Source: Anarhynchus alexandrinus (Eukaryota; Chordata; Aves; Charadriiformes; Charadriidae). From it: DNA of 64,000 nt. The position numbers and the translations under genes are program-made. The stretch is from NCBI GenBank assembly GCA_008711295.1, contig VUYV01000016.1:1996787-2060786 (forward strand), read 5' to 3'. How positions within the stretch are numbered: the stretch's first letter is position 1; each line of letters opens with the position of its first letter. The notes beneath the pieces were generated by a model, which did not search any database, was not told the origin of the DNA, and worked only from the letters and a program-made list of their open reading frames with translations. Positions 13,801 through 25,568 of this stretch are shown here, piece by piece.

Positions 13801-16800
13801 ATTCTTGTAAAAAACATTTTGGAAAAAAAGCAAATAATGGCTCTGAATCGCCATTATTTCTATTGTCTGCCCAAAGACAACACAGAGATATAATCTGCAT
13901 TATTTTTGCTCTTTTCCTTCAAAATTACAGCGAGGATACCCTTATTTTGACAAGTGATTAGGATCTCTTTGGAAAGGATCAAAACCCAATGTACCTTTCA
14001 AGATGGGAAAGTTTTCTGTAAGAGTCCAGTGGGAAAAGGTGGGGGAAAGGTTTTAAAAATCATTAGACCTTGAAAGCTTCTCAAACTTTCTTGTTTACAT
14101 CAGTTGGGTATTTTGAAAGCCTACAACCAGAGAAGTAATTGTGCAGGCCAGAACTGAAGACAGGACCCTAATATTACATGAAATATTCATACAGAGAGAT
14201 GGATAGGTTTGCCCATACGTTATTTTTGTTCTAAAGGAAGCAGGCCCCAGACCACATTTTCTGTAGGGACTTCATCATCATTCAGACTGCATTTCCAATT
14301 GCTGAATGGCCAGTGCCTACCTCGTTACTCTGTAAATGAATATATATGTGCAAATGAGTGTATTTGTATTCTTTGTAAAAATATATGCCTAAAAAAAACA
14401 GTGGCAAAAAATGATTACAGAGTATTACTTAATATGATGGAAAACAGAGTCCTCTAGTGGCCTCAGATTGGCATAATATTAAAAGCAGTTAACAATTTAG
14501 GGAAGAAAGTGAATGATCTCAAACATGACCTCACAAGAAACAAATCTTAGTCCACAGCTAATAATAATGAGGGGAAATTGCCCCCGTGGATGTCTATGGC
14601 AGTCTCCAGAGGTTTTCTACACTTGGTTTGCAGAAAAACTTCAAATGTTGCCAGTGATTATGTGTATGTTAAAAAGATCTTAGGCAGCTCTTATGAAGAA
14701 AGCATTTCTCAGTGAGATATATATGATGCTATTGTACCATACCTGAGCTGTGCTGATATAACAAGCACATATTGTATACATATGCCATGAAGTGTATAAA
14801 CATATACATGAACTGTGCTGATATAACAAGCACAATATATACAAATTTTCTTTGGAAAAAATAACAGGATGAAAAAAGCATGAAGTATTTGAAAATTTAA
14901 CTGGGCTTCATGGTGTATTGGCAGTGGCAGTCAATCTTCTAGTAACAAAGAACAGATTCAAAGAAGAGTGATGGTACTTGAGACAAGGGCTTTATGTTTG
15001 ACATGAGAAAATAAGTTCACAGAGGAAATATGTAAAATCAAATGAAATGGTCCAAGTGACAGGCTTGGAGACAAACTTTGCAGGTCAGGATTAATATCAG
15101 CTGGGAGAAACCTCATGTTTGGGTCAGAGGGAAAAGTACTGCAGAATTGGAGATATGAAATTGTAAGAAACAAAGGTGGTTTAGATGTTTGGATGAAGGC
15201 TGTATCTGAGATATATCAGCTCAGACTTTGGAAAAGACTTTCGAGAGTATGATCATAGATACAGAAGAAGCTGAGGAGGGAAACAAGTGAAAAAAATTAT
15301 TTAGATAAACTTCCACAGAAAACCAAGGGGAGGATGAGGAAGCTTTGCCAAAGTACATATTAAAGGAGCTACCGAAAACACACCAGGAGAGTGAGGGAAA
15401 AAATGGGATACTAGGGAGAGTAAACAAGACAGAGGGTACAGGTGTGCTGGCAGTGAGACCTGCTTGCTGCCCGTGCCAAGTTGACAAGACAAGATTATAG
15501 GTCTTCACAAAAAAATAATATAAATAATTTGGCACAGTAAATAGGTGAAATAGGTATGAATGTGTTGGTGTGAGTTTTGCAGCTGTTTTTATTTAAACCA
15601 AGAATTCACCCATATATACAGAAAGTATAAAATTAATATTCCTGCCTTCACCTTGTAGGAATCCTGAATAATATCTCATGATTGAAATAAGTTCATAAAG
15701 TGAAGTTTTGTAAAATAATCAACTCATTCTCTGTAAATGTTAAAATTTCTTAGTGGTATCAATAAATATGCAAATGGAAACACAGAATTCCTAAATTATA
15801 CAATGTATGTCCAGGCATATGCTTTATACACTCCAGGCTCTTAAGCAATCCTTTGGCAAAGGTACATAACCAGCCATAAAAATCTGGCAAACAGCAGTTT
15901 GTAAGAAAGATTTGTGTGGTCTTCGTACCAGACGGTTCCCAGCACTGTCATGAAAGGCTTATCTCGGGAAAGCACTTGGAAAAATCTGTTCTTCCTTTAA
16001 AGAACAACCTCATCATTTAGAGCTATAGGGGTCATCTGTCATGACCATCAACTTCCCTCTCTCTCCAGCATACCTCTGCAGAGTTAGAGCATAAAAAGAT
16101 AAGTTCCATATGCAAAAAATCAAGGGTCAAACATCACCTAGCTATATTTCTAGATGGCATCTTCAAATCTCTACCCCTACATCTGATTTTTCTTCTCAGT
16201 GCTGGCATGGCTTTTATCAGCTTTACCACTTGTAGTTCATACACCTATCAAAAAAGTATTGCTGAACTTAGTGACAGGCATAAAAGTTTGAAAAGATTAC
16301 ATCTTTCATACAGCAGGGGAAATTATTTCCTTTGAACATGCTGTCAGCTTCAAACAGGGTAATGGATTAGTGAAGAGTGCTCAAACCAGTATTTTGTTTC
16401 ATATTTTGCCATGTAAAAAGATTCCAAAACACTGAAAGCTGCCGTGTCTGAATTAATAGAGAACTGCAACCTGAACAAGCCGGCAGAGATACAACTTGGG
16501 AGGTAATTTAAGACAGCAGTGTCAAACAGGCAAAGATGTACAATAACCTAGCCCACCATCTAGCAAATGCAGGAATGCAGTTTCATAAGGGCAGCTGTCC
16601 CTTACTGTATCTGCATTTGGTATGACCACCAGAGTGCCAAATACAGACTCCTTTTCCTTCTAAATGGGAAAGGAGTTTGCATTTGGAAGTACAAAATTTT
16701 GAACACTGTTGTGTTATCATGACCACAAACTCCCAAAGGGACCACAGTAGTCTGAATTGGGATTCATTCTTCATACTCAATAAAAGAATTATTTTTTGCA

Positions 16801-16940
16801 ATGATAAGACATAGTTTTTGGTGCAGCTTTGCAGAGGATAACTCCTGCTTTTTAGGCAAGAATATCAAAGCAGGGAGCAGAGGATGAGCTCTTTATTGAC
16901 TGGTCTATTAGGACTTCATTCAAAGGCCAGTGGAGATGAT
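10825..16940. other. Unique non-coding DNA
   Basis: No gene is recognised. Open frames up to 113 codons (11869-12210 plus, 15221-15535 minus) have no domains. The segments 13720-13830 and 14290-14405 share an order of short words (CATTGCTGGATGGGCAGTGG / CAATTGCTGAATGGCCAGTG, then GTATTCTTGTAAAAA / GTATTCTTTGTAAAAA), suggesting two copies of an unidentified old repeat. Confidence 0.6.
14744..14836 (+). repeat. Direct repeat, 65-bp period
   Basis: TGAGCTGTGCTGATATAACAAGCACA starts at 14744 and recurs with one change (TGAACTGTG...) at 14809. The two copies share about 26 bp. Both are followed by AT-rich ATATACA-like sequence, so the unit is probably a 65-bp tandem duplication with a decayed second half. 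Confidence 0.75.
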
Positions 16941-16943
16941 GGA

Positions 16944-17043
16944 GATCACAGAATCACAGAATGATTGAGGTTGGAAGGGACCTCTGGAGGTCATCCTGTT
17001 CAATCCTCCTGCTCAAGGAGGGCCACCTAGAGCAGGTTGCCCA
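16944..17043 (-). mobile_element. CR1 LINE 3' fragment
   Basis: On the plus strand the piece begins ATCACAGAATCACAGAATG, the reverse complement of the CR1 terminal 8-bp repeat. It continues with GAGGTTGGAAGGGACCTCTG and a block ending in CACCTAGAGCAGGTTGCC, all typical of the CR1 3' UTR in antisense. Only about 100 bp is kept, as expected for a 5'-truncated LINE copy. No coding part remains. Confidence 0.92.
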
Positions 17044-18984
17044 AATGATGAGTAAAGCTTTCTCATGGCTGGCAAAATTGCTGTAATTTCAACCAGACAC
17101 TGTTCACAGTGGAAAGAAGCCTTATCAGTAATAGTTCTAATTCCTAGTAATAGTAATAGCTGTGCTGATCTTCATTTTCAGGAAGAAAGGTGATCAAGAA
17201 TGTAAAGATGGGACATTCTCTACAATCCTGCAGAGTTTCTGTGCCACAGCCACTCAATATACATAACTAGCCAGGAACGGAGATCCGTCTGATTTTGGTG
17301 GCTGAAGAAGTGTCCCTAGTGATTGCTACAGAAAAACACTCCTCTGCTAAAGGAATTGAGGAGTTCAGCAGCCTCTGGCATCACTAATCGTAAGGTCTGC
17401 TGTGATTCATTGTGGGATCTTGACCCAGCGAACGTACAACTCTCCAAGGACTGCACTGGGCCATGGTGTACCAGCTGAGGTCCTTCCCATGGAGCCAGGC
17501 ACAGGGATCTCTTTTGTCTCCTCGCTCTTCAAAAGGCATTTGACAAGGTAAGGTGTTTGAGGATGGATCGATATACAACAATACATAACAGTGCATTGAT
17601 CAAACACAGCTCTCGACCTCCCCTCTACTGCACTAATGTTGCTATTTTTCAAGTGACTGGCCAAAGCAAGGGCCTAGAAAAATAAATTGTTCTTGTATTC
17701 CATTAAAGAACAAGTTTGTGAAAAGAAACTAGATTTGATGAGTTGTCTGTTTTGAACTAGTCAGATCTCCACACCAGACTGACAGTCACATTTCTACCCA
17801 CATCTCTAATGACGGGAGACAGTTTATGATGTTCAGTTCTGCTGCTGCTTTCTTATGGACAAGTCACACCGCTCCTTCTAACCATTAGCACACATTCCTA
17901 TCTTCTGAGTGGAGTCAAGAAGGACAATAGGATCTTAGATAAATCATATGGCCCTCTCAGAGAAAAGAAAAATAATGGATTTCTAGTTGCAACACTCTGA
18001 AGTGGTATGACTGGAAATGTCAAGTGCATTTTACTCATTGATGGCTATGAACAAATACGCTCAGTGCTCCATGATATCCAATTGCTGTTTGTATTTGCAT
18101 TATCCAAACATGGCTATTTTCCACCCAAAGTTTCTACAACTTCAGCTCCTGGTTGTGTAATCACCTGCCTCTTACTGCAAATTTCTCTATCCCCCAGCAA
18201 TTCAAACAATAACCTTTGTCATACCTGGTTTTCCCTTTTGAACATACAGTTCCTATCTCCCAGAAGTTCCGTCTGCCTCTGCACTCAGTAGAGAGTGAGA
18301 TGTCTCAGTCTCTGGAGAAGCTGCCCTAACTAGTCTCCTGGAGGCAAGGCTATTAACATAAAAACAACAGGTGATTATTTTGGTGTGAAGAACAGATGTA
18401 TATGAGTTTAAAAACTAACATCTGCCTGGCCAGAGTGGGATAGCAGCTGATAATTGTCACTCAAAACCACCAGTTTCTCAATCATGGTGGATTCTCAAAA
18501 CACAGCTAGCAGCAGTTTCCATAACATATTTAACGATAATGCTTGCAGTCATACAGCAATTTTTGAATGCAGGTGTTTAAAACGGAATGCTTAGCTCTTC
18601 ATTGAGACATCCACGTGTCTTCTCACAAATACTAAGCAGCCACAAGGCAATAGAAGGTACTTGTGCTCAGCACTATTTGGAAAAAAAAAACAAAACAAAA
18701 CCAAACCCAGAATGCTCTTATAATTTAGATGTTCCTTTAAGTATTTCTGAAGACATATAAATATCAATCTATGCATGCAGCTGGCCTGAACAAAGCACAT
18801 TTTGTTAGTGATACTGTTTACTTCACCCTTCCTAACTATCATTTCTTGTGGTCAGTGAGACTGTCATGTTTTGCTTTACTCAGCACAGTCCCTGAAATAT
18901 CCAGGACATTGGATCTGGTGACTCCACGGGTCCTTCCCAATCCCATATTCCTAATCACTTTGAGGAAGGCAATGTTTCCTTCCA
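17044..18984. other. Unique non-coding DNA
   Basis: Only short, unrecognised open frames and the A-rich tract at 18681-18706. Nothing else is supported. Confidence 0.6.
18681..18706. repeat. A-rich low-complexity tract
   Basis: An A-run of ten followed by CAAAACAAAACCAAACCC. No retroposon body is recognised upstream on either strand. Confidence 0.7.
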
Positions 18985-19345
18985 TGTGCTTATGAGGTCC
19001 TCTCATAGTCTTAATTGAGACTGTGGGCATAATCCAAATGCAAATCATAATCATAGCAATTTAATTAGAATTATTAAATCCAGAGAGCCAGAAGCACTTA
19101 ATTAAATAAGCAGCTTGGTTTCTAAGCACAGAGACATACTTCAGATCACTGCAGTCATAAAATTCTCACTGTGCAAAATTATGAGTTGTTGTTTGATAAT
19201 AATCAATAGAACAGACTATTGAATAAACACCTTCTGACTTGTTTTCCAAACCATCATATTGGTCCCAATAGTTCGCAAGACAGATATAAATAACAATTCA
19301 ATTGTGTTCCCACGGTCTTGCTGTTATTGGTATATAAATAACCAC
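18985..19345. promoter_or_regulatory. Possible conserved non-coding block with POU, homeodomain and SOX words
   Basis: A perfect octamer ATGCAAAT (19038-19045) is followed 16 bp later by the TAATTA homeodomain core (19062-19067), then by ACTTAATTAAATAAG. Further on, ACAATTCAATTGT (19293-19305) is an inverted pair of SOX-like ACAAT words. The stretch is unique and AT-rich. AT-rich motifs occur easily by chance in such DNA, so this is a candidate only. Confidence 0.3.
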
Positions 19346-19611
19346 TGACATAACCAGACAAAAAGAGAAAGAAGGGTAGTTTGTCAAATCTTGTAGATAA
19401 TTGTCACTATAATCTCTGTAAAGGGCTATAACTGCCAGGGTTACTGTCCATATCACTTGTGTTCATAGCACGGCTTTTTTGCTTGAAGTTCACCACAGCT
19501 TCCCAGGGTCAAGGACTGAAAATATTTAAAATATCCATTTATAAATTAGTACTAGAGAGGACAGGTGTTAGGAATCCAAACACGTATTATATATAGGGCA
19601 TTGCAAATCTC

Positions 19612-19757
19612 TTATGGGTCTGATTCAGATTACCGGCTTTGGTTTGGTTCCTGTGGGAATAGTCTCATGGTCCTTTGTAGTCTTAAAAATGTATTCCTCT
19701 TGTCCAGTCTTACTGAAGTCAGTGGAAAGTCTTTCCAGTTCTCACGTGGATCACACA
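19612..19757. mobile_element. Possible decayed palindromic interspersed element
   Basis: GGGTCTGATTCAGATTACCG at the left and CTTACTGAAGTCAGTGGAAAG at 19708-19728 recall the arm and centre of a sauropsid palindromic element (GGTCTGATTCTGATCT and CCATTGAAGTCAATGGA). The right arm is poorly kept (GTGGATCACAC), so the assignment is weak. Confidence 0.32.
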
Positions 19758-20826
19758 TCTACGTCTAATGTGCAACAAAAAATAAAAAAAAAATATAACG
19801 TATTCTTGCTGTGGCCAAGTATCATCCATAGCCAATTTCTACTAACATACTTGCAGGGCCAGTCTTTGACAGTTGTGTGGGAAGTCATTCCTGAGTATGA
19901 GTCTATATCTCAGCAGTGGCTGGCGCCCATGAGTTTCATGAGAGCCCCCTCATGCTGCAGTGAGCACCATGGGGCAGCTCACCAGCCTAGAGTTTCAGCA
20001 AAGCTGTGCCAGGTCCATAAGCTTGTGCTGTGAGCCTGCCAGAGCGTGGCCATGAGTGCTTCTGGCCCCTTGAGTTCCTACTGCCCTATGAGTACATGAG
20101 GCCCTGCGGATTCTTATTTAAAGCACTTATCAGCTTGTGCTTAAAGTTGGGTGAAGGTGTCCCTCCCCTGAGGTAAAACTGTTCACATGCATCTCCAGTA
20201 AACCAGGACTTGCTTCCTGTGGCTGGACTAATTTTGAACCCTTCAGAAATGTGCAAGTGACACAGAGGAAAACTGTCACCCATCCTCAGAGGAAGTCCTC
20301 CAAGCGATACATCCTTTTCTTTGCCTCCTGATAGCAAAGATGGCCATGAGCAGCTGTCACTAGCCTTGGCCTACCTGGAGCACAAGTACTGGCAAGAACC
20401 AAAATAAAAATCTCCTTGCACAGCACATGATGTAGGCCACAGTTTCAGGGATAAGTTTCTTCTGCCCAGGACTGCCACAGGACTGCAAATGCAGTGACAC
20501 AGCCCTGGGGTCTGATGGCACCAAGAAGGCACGCGTGCATGTAAGAGTGACTGGTGTATCCCCCACTCTGTGCTCCTTCAGCCACAGTGCCATGTTGGAG
20601 GCTGCCCTGGGAGCCTGTACAGCAATCAGGAAAAAATTTAAGGGGTGCGTTAGAAATCAAACATTGTCAGTACATTTGGGATGAGCAAATAGGGTCATGA
20701 GACACTGAATTTCCATTTGCTGCTCTCTCATCCCACAACTTACTTTCTACCTTTACCCATTTTGTGCCTTGGACTCTTTTGTGATACGCACTGCCCCAAA
20801 TGCATCATATACAACGCGGCATCCAC

Positions 20827-20855
20827 GTATATACATACACACATACACACATACA
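20827..20855. repeat. Short ACAT/ACAC microsatellite
   Basis: GTATATACATACACACATAC continuing ACACATACA is an imperfect (ACATAC)n repeat of about 29 bp. Open frames read through it in several phases, as expected for a repeat without in-frame stops rather than for coding sequence. Confidence 0.8.
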
Positions 20856-20929
20856 AAAGCCGTGCAAACCCAACAAAAACTCAGAAGAAAATACTCCTCG
20901 AGCCTCATTCCCAGCTATTCAACCTGCGA

Positions 20930-20943
20930 GCAGCAGATGGCAG
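20930..20943 (+). promoter_or_regulatory. CTCF-like motif
   Basis: GCAGCAGATGGCAG fits the CTCF core CCASYAGRKGGCRS at all but the first position. It lies in a slightly GC-richer patch. CTCF binding is inferred only from the motif. Confidence 0.35.
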
Positions 20944-22039
20944 CCCTACTGCCATTCCTTGTCTCCACCGAGCTCAGGCTGTCCTTGCAAGCGCCGCTTG
21001 CTCACACTTCAGCCCCACAGCATGAGCAAATCCTGCTCTTTCCCACCTCTCCTGGGTTTTTGGTATTGCCCATCACTGCAGGTAATTGCCAGGTAAACTC
21101 AGTCTGCTGTGATCTGAATAGAGCTTTTCACCCTCTTTCCTAGCGTAATGCCAGTGACCGTACCTGAGTTTTGTAAAATCACTGCCCGTGGTGAAAGCCT
21201 GAATGTAAATGCCTCATGGATGGACATGCAGTCACTGGCACAGCTGCTTCCTCGGCTGAACAAAGAGTGGGCAGAGGAAGACCATTTACACTCCTTGTAG
21301 AAAAGACTATTTACATGAATTTTCCTAAACCCAGTGCTTTCAGTGCTGCAGGGCTTTAGGCTCACTCACTTTGAATTTAACTATATGATTTGTCAGTAGT
21401 AGGCAGCCCTTGCCTTGTAGAAACTTTGTACTCCAGTCTTTGTTGTCAATCTGCATTGTTCTCTTCCTTTGAAAGAAGAAATCTGTCCTGTATGATATGT
21501 CGTAGTGTGGTAATATTTTTTCAGTGATGTTTTCCGCAAAGTAAATAAGCGATTGTCTGCATATCCCATCCTCAGCCCTTCACTGTTTCTCCTTGTACAA
21601 TCACTTACACAAGCACAGAATACAAAGGAGAATAAAAGCTTTTGCTTTTTCTTCATACAAATGTATAGGAGAATACAGAAGCTACGCCTGGCAGAGAGAA
21701 GCATACTCTCTTCCTTGGGATTAGTACCCGCATTTCATTATCTGCGTTCTGCCCTGCTTCTGCCAGGTGCCAATTCAGGTAAAGTTTGTGCAATTCAGTT
21801 CAAATTCAGAAAGAAACAAAAATAAATTTCTCTTTTCCCTGCAGTTACTGGAATATTTTCCAGTATAATTATGATTCCTATGAGGGTTTTAGGTAGGGAA
21901 CAAAACAGGCTTAAAAGGAAAACTCAGTTGCAACTTCATCTCTTGACTGGCTGCCCCATGTTGTGAGGCTTGTGGCAAATAAAGTCTCCATGCCAAAGCA
22001 CGGAAAGCTTTCTATAACTAGAAAAAAAAATATCGGAGA

Positions 22040-22430
22040 GCAACAATATTTATTTTCCACACTCCATTAGTAGCCCAGAAACAATTCAAGCATGTTACTA
22101 GAAACTGAACCCAACTAATTAAAAATAATGTTCCAAAGCTACACTGATGTCTTTTGCATCTGGAGCTGGCTTCTGCAAATAAACATACACAAAAACAAGG
22201 ACAAATCACAATAAATCTAAGCAGACAGGTACAAGCAAATTGCTCTGTGGAAGTGACATGTCTCTTTGCTTAAATGTCTACCACAAATCCCAAGGAGACA
22301 TGGTAGGATTTAATCTAATTGGGTTTGCCACTTCCCTGCAGCTTAATGTGAGAATAACTGCAATTATATATGACTGTACTTAGCTCACTACCAAAAATCC
22401 ATTTATTAGGCTATTAGAATCTATAGAAAC
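22040..22430. promoter_or_regulatory. Possible conserved non-coding block
   Basis: Unique sequence with AACAATATTTATTTTCC (forkhead/SOX-like), CCAACTAATTAAAAATAATG, TGTCTTTTGCATCTGG and GATTTAATCTAATTGGG (homeodomain/OTX-like). It lacks repeat signatures and stays compositionally even over about 390 bp. Motif inspection alone cannot establish function. Confidence 0.25.
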
Positions 22431-23359
22431 CAGGGGTTTGAGATCATTTGGATATGCTAGTTACATACTTGGTCTGCTAGTTGTTTTGTGGTTACAGTTT
22501 CCAAATTGCTACTGATGAGGTGGTAGTAGAAAAGCAGATGCAGTTAAGCATTTGAATGGATGGCTTAGAAAGATTTTCTTCTCGCTTCAGGATCCGTAAT
22601 GGCACCTTATATGTTGGCTCAATGCTCTGCAAATCTCATAACGTTCAGCAGGAGACTGGGAAACCAAGAGGTTGCTGAGGTTCAGAAATCTGTTCATCAT
22701 AAAGTAAAGCACCTTTGCATGTGTGGGGCCCCACAGAGTTGGCCCAGCACGGCATAGAGATGAGAAAAGAATTATGTTTAAGGCCAGCCTTATGAGGCAA
22801 CAGAGGGAAGAGCCTCTAGTCTAGTTCTAGTTTTTAGCATTTGAGAGGGTGCAATTAGCAAGAAACACAAGAAAAGCCATTGGGCCATTCCAAAAAAATG
22901 TGGTATCGCCACTCTCCCACCTGTTCAGTCTGCAAGCAGAGCAGATGACTGGTACACTCAGCGTGAGGCACAGCACGATGAAGCTGCAAAGTCCTGTCCT
23001 TTAAGCTTTTGTCAGCTCACGCAACCATAATAAAACTCTTCTTGCCAAACAGATGTTTTTAAATGAGGCAATAAACTCTCACAATTTCATTTTTCCTACA
23101 TCATGGTGATTGCTGGGATAAAGGTGGATTTTCTTGGAAGTCTGCAAAACTTCACGTATAGCCATAGTCCTCCAACGTACACACAGCAGAAGCAAAAAAT
23201 TAACAAATGGTTGCTTCCACTCACCCATACTACAGTGAATGCCCAACAGTGGGGAAAGATTCGGGGCTGTTTGTGACTTGTTAGACACCACCATTCAAGA
23301 GGTATTGAGGTCATATTCAACATGCAGATTTGTTTTAGGAAACCAAACTTAAAATATGT

Positions 23360-23650
23360 GATCTTTGCATTCAGGACCTGGGATTATGAAGGCTTGATTT
23401 TGCTCCCAACAAACTGATTGGCAATGTACCCATCGAGATAGCTGCTGTGAATGCAGGCTTTATGCGCCCCATCCAATCTAACTTCACTGGTAGCCAAGAT
23501 GTTAATAACCTTGCATAATAGTCCGGGTTACACATAATTTTAAACAGGTTTCTCTTGCAGTGGCTCGACTCTGATCCAAACGCACAAGTATCGCAAATGA
23601 ACATAATTCCACCAAGCTCTGCCTGAATCAGACACCCCACCAATTACCTG
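23360..23650. promoter_or_regulatory. Possible conserved non-coding block, CpG-retaining
   Basis: This block keeps several CpG dinucleotides (CATCGAG, ATGCGCC, GTCCGGG, GCTCGAC, AACGCAC, ATCGCAA) in a region where CpG is otherwise scarce. It includes CCTTGCATAATAG and GATTGGCAATG. A minus-strand frame of 90 codons (23371-23643) spans it but resembles no protein I know. Conserved DNA or a short exon are both possible. Confidence 0.27.
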
Positions 23651-24780
23651 CAAGTTGAAACTCAAAGAACATTAGTTAAGGTCCCTGTCCAACGGCTGCA
23701 AAACACCACAGTCAAAAATCTTCTCTGGGAAATTAATAGATTTAAACATATTTATGGGCAATTCTTTTGGTAAAAGAACAAAAACCAGAGAGGATTGCTT
23801 GGCAAAATCATTATCCTCACTGCTCGCATTGCAGCTCGACAAACATGAGTGGCAACCGCTCACCAAAGGTGGATGCAGACTGAACCAGTCTGGTTTTCTC
23901 CTGCCGTCTATCCTTAGGATTGCTTAAAAAGGTTATAATTAACATAATTACTCCAAATAATGTCTAAAATGAATCCACAATTCAAGTTATCAGCTGCCGG
24001 GTCTGGCTCCCAGTTTTGAAGTCACTTCTCTCCCCACACAAACCCACCCCTATCTTCACCGTTAAGCAGAGATGGCAGCGAAATTAAGCATCAACCCGCC
24101 AGCCTTTTGCAAGGCAGGTGAAGGCTGTGTTCTCTAACAAAGGCAACTGGTCCCAGTCTTGTCTGAGGAAAAGGCATCACGCTCCCAAATTAGGCCAACG
24201 AGCCTGTGGATGGGCAGGCAATGCAGGAGGAAGCACCCACATCTTGCTCTGTGTTCCCACTCTCCTGTAGAAAAGCTAGCAAAATCCTACTGGGAAATAC
24301 AGTCTCCTCCTCTTTATGCTTCTGCAGAGACCGGAGTATGATGATGAGGTCTTACCTCTCCTCCCCAGGTCACAACTAAACAGTGAAGAGGTACACACAG
24401 ATGCCTTTCTTCTATGGTAGCAAAGTCCCTGGGATTCCCTAAGAGAAACCCCAACTTCAAACAACCTGAATGTGGTAGGTACAGCTACTCTAGCACTGGG
24501 CAAAAAGTATTTTTGAGAATACTCACCTTTGTCATCCTATGCCAAAGGCCAGTAAAATATTAAGCCTCCTGAGGTACCTATTTAATCAAAAGTTATGTTT
24601 AACATACTCATATCAGAGACACTTAAACTCGTAGTAGAGGGGTGACCAAATATTTTCTCTGAAAACCTTTAAATTGTAACTCAAATGGGATATACGAAAA
24701 TACTTCTGACTTCCAGCAAGACACATCACGTACCATTACATTTAGAGACGCAGAAATTATCAGGATGGTATCTCAAATGG

Positions 24781-24812
24781 CTGTAGTATATCACACTACA
24801 GTGAATTCACTG
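24781..24812. repeat. Two overlapping palindromes
   Basis: CTGTAGT (24781-24787) pairs with ACTACAG (24795-24801), a 7-bp stem with a 7-nt loop. Overlapping its end is CAGTGAATTCACTG (24799-24812), a 14-bp perfect palindrome. Together they could form alternative hairpins. No known element is recognised around them. Confidence 0.6.
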
Positions 24813-25505
24813 CACTACACAACCTGATGCCACATGACAAAGTGTGACAGCTGATCTGTATTACTTATGAGAGATTTTCGAGATGTGCTGAATATTTTCT
24901 AAACTGCTATCAGAAAACATATGTTTCCAAGGGGTAATGATACAGTGGGTCTGAATAACTCATAAAAATTATGAATGAAGTGTTCTCACCTTCATTTGAC
25001 CTTTGTTACTTCTCTAGCAGACAGAGCTAAATGTGTAGCACACCAGAATGCATCTGAAGAAGAGACAGATGATAACAAGAAGCTGTTAAGAGATGCTTAC
25101 TCCACTGGCTCTATTAGTTCAGCTTGCTTGCACAGAAAGAATTTCCCTGCACGTGTGAACCTGAGTATAGATCAATAACGGGAAATATCCAGGCTGATCC
25201 TTTCTCAGCCTGAACCCCACCAAGCAAGATGCACACACAGTCCACTGCCTTGTTGAAGGCTGAAGACGGGGGTTGTGCACACGGAGCCATACAGAAAACA
25301 TGGTGCTGTGTTCTCAGTGCAGCGCATCTCCAGCACCAGCTGGGACTGCTCACTCTACCTTTGGCTGAAGTCACATTACAGAGGTATCTGGATGCCTTCA
25401 CTCTCCAGCTGCATTTTCCTGCCTCCCACACTGACAGCCAAGGTATGTAGGGCTACTCATCTTTTGCAGAAAGGTCACAGATCATATGAGATCTTTCTTG
25501 CATAT

Positions 25506-25568
25506 AAAAATATGACTGCATGTCATATTTTTCAAATGTCAAAAGGAGAACAATATTTTTCAAATGCC
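25506..25568. repeat. Perfect hairpin followed by a 28-bp tandem duplication
   Basis: AAAAATATGAC (25506-25516) and GTCATATTTTT (25522-25532) are exact inverted arms of 11 bp around a 5-nt loop. The right arm then begins a direct repeat: ATATTTTTCAAATG at 25525 recurs at 25553, a 28-bp period, with TCAAAAGGAGAA / CCAAGAGAAGAG following. Confidence 0.8.

Larger units (their letters stand above)
19760..22035. other. Unique non-coding DNA, somewhat GC-richer
   Basis: Overlapping open frames of 60-139 codons on both strands reflect higher GC and the microsatellite at 20827-20855 rather than a gene. No domain or splice pattern is convincing. Confidence 0.55.

Noticed and set aside
19614..20033. 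139-codon plus-strand open frame
   Set aside because: It has no domain or signal features, overlaps a second frame and a possible palindromic relic, and reads through a poly-A stretch as lysines. Consistent with chance.
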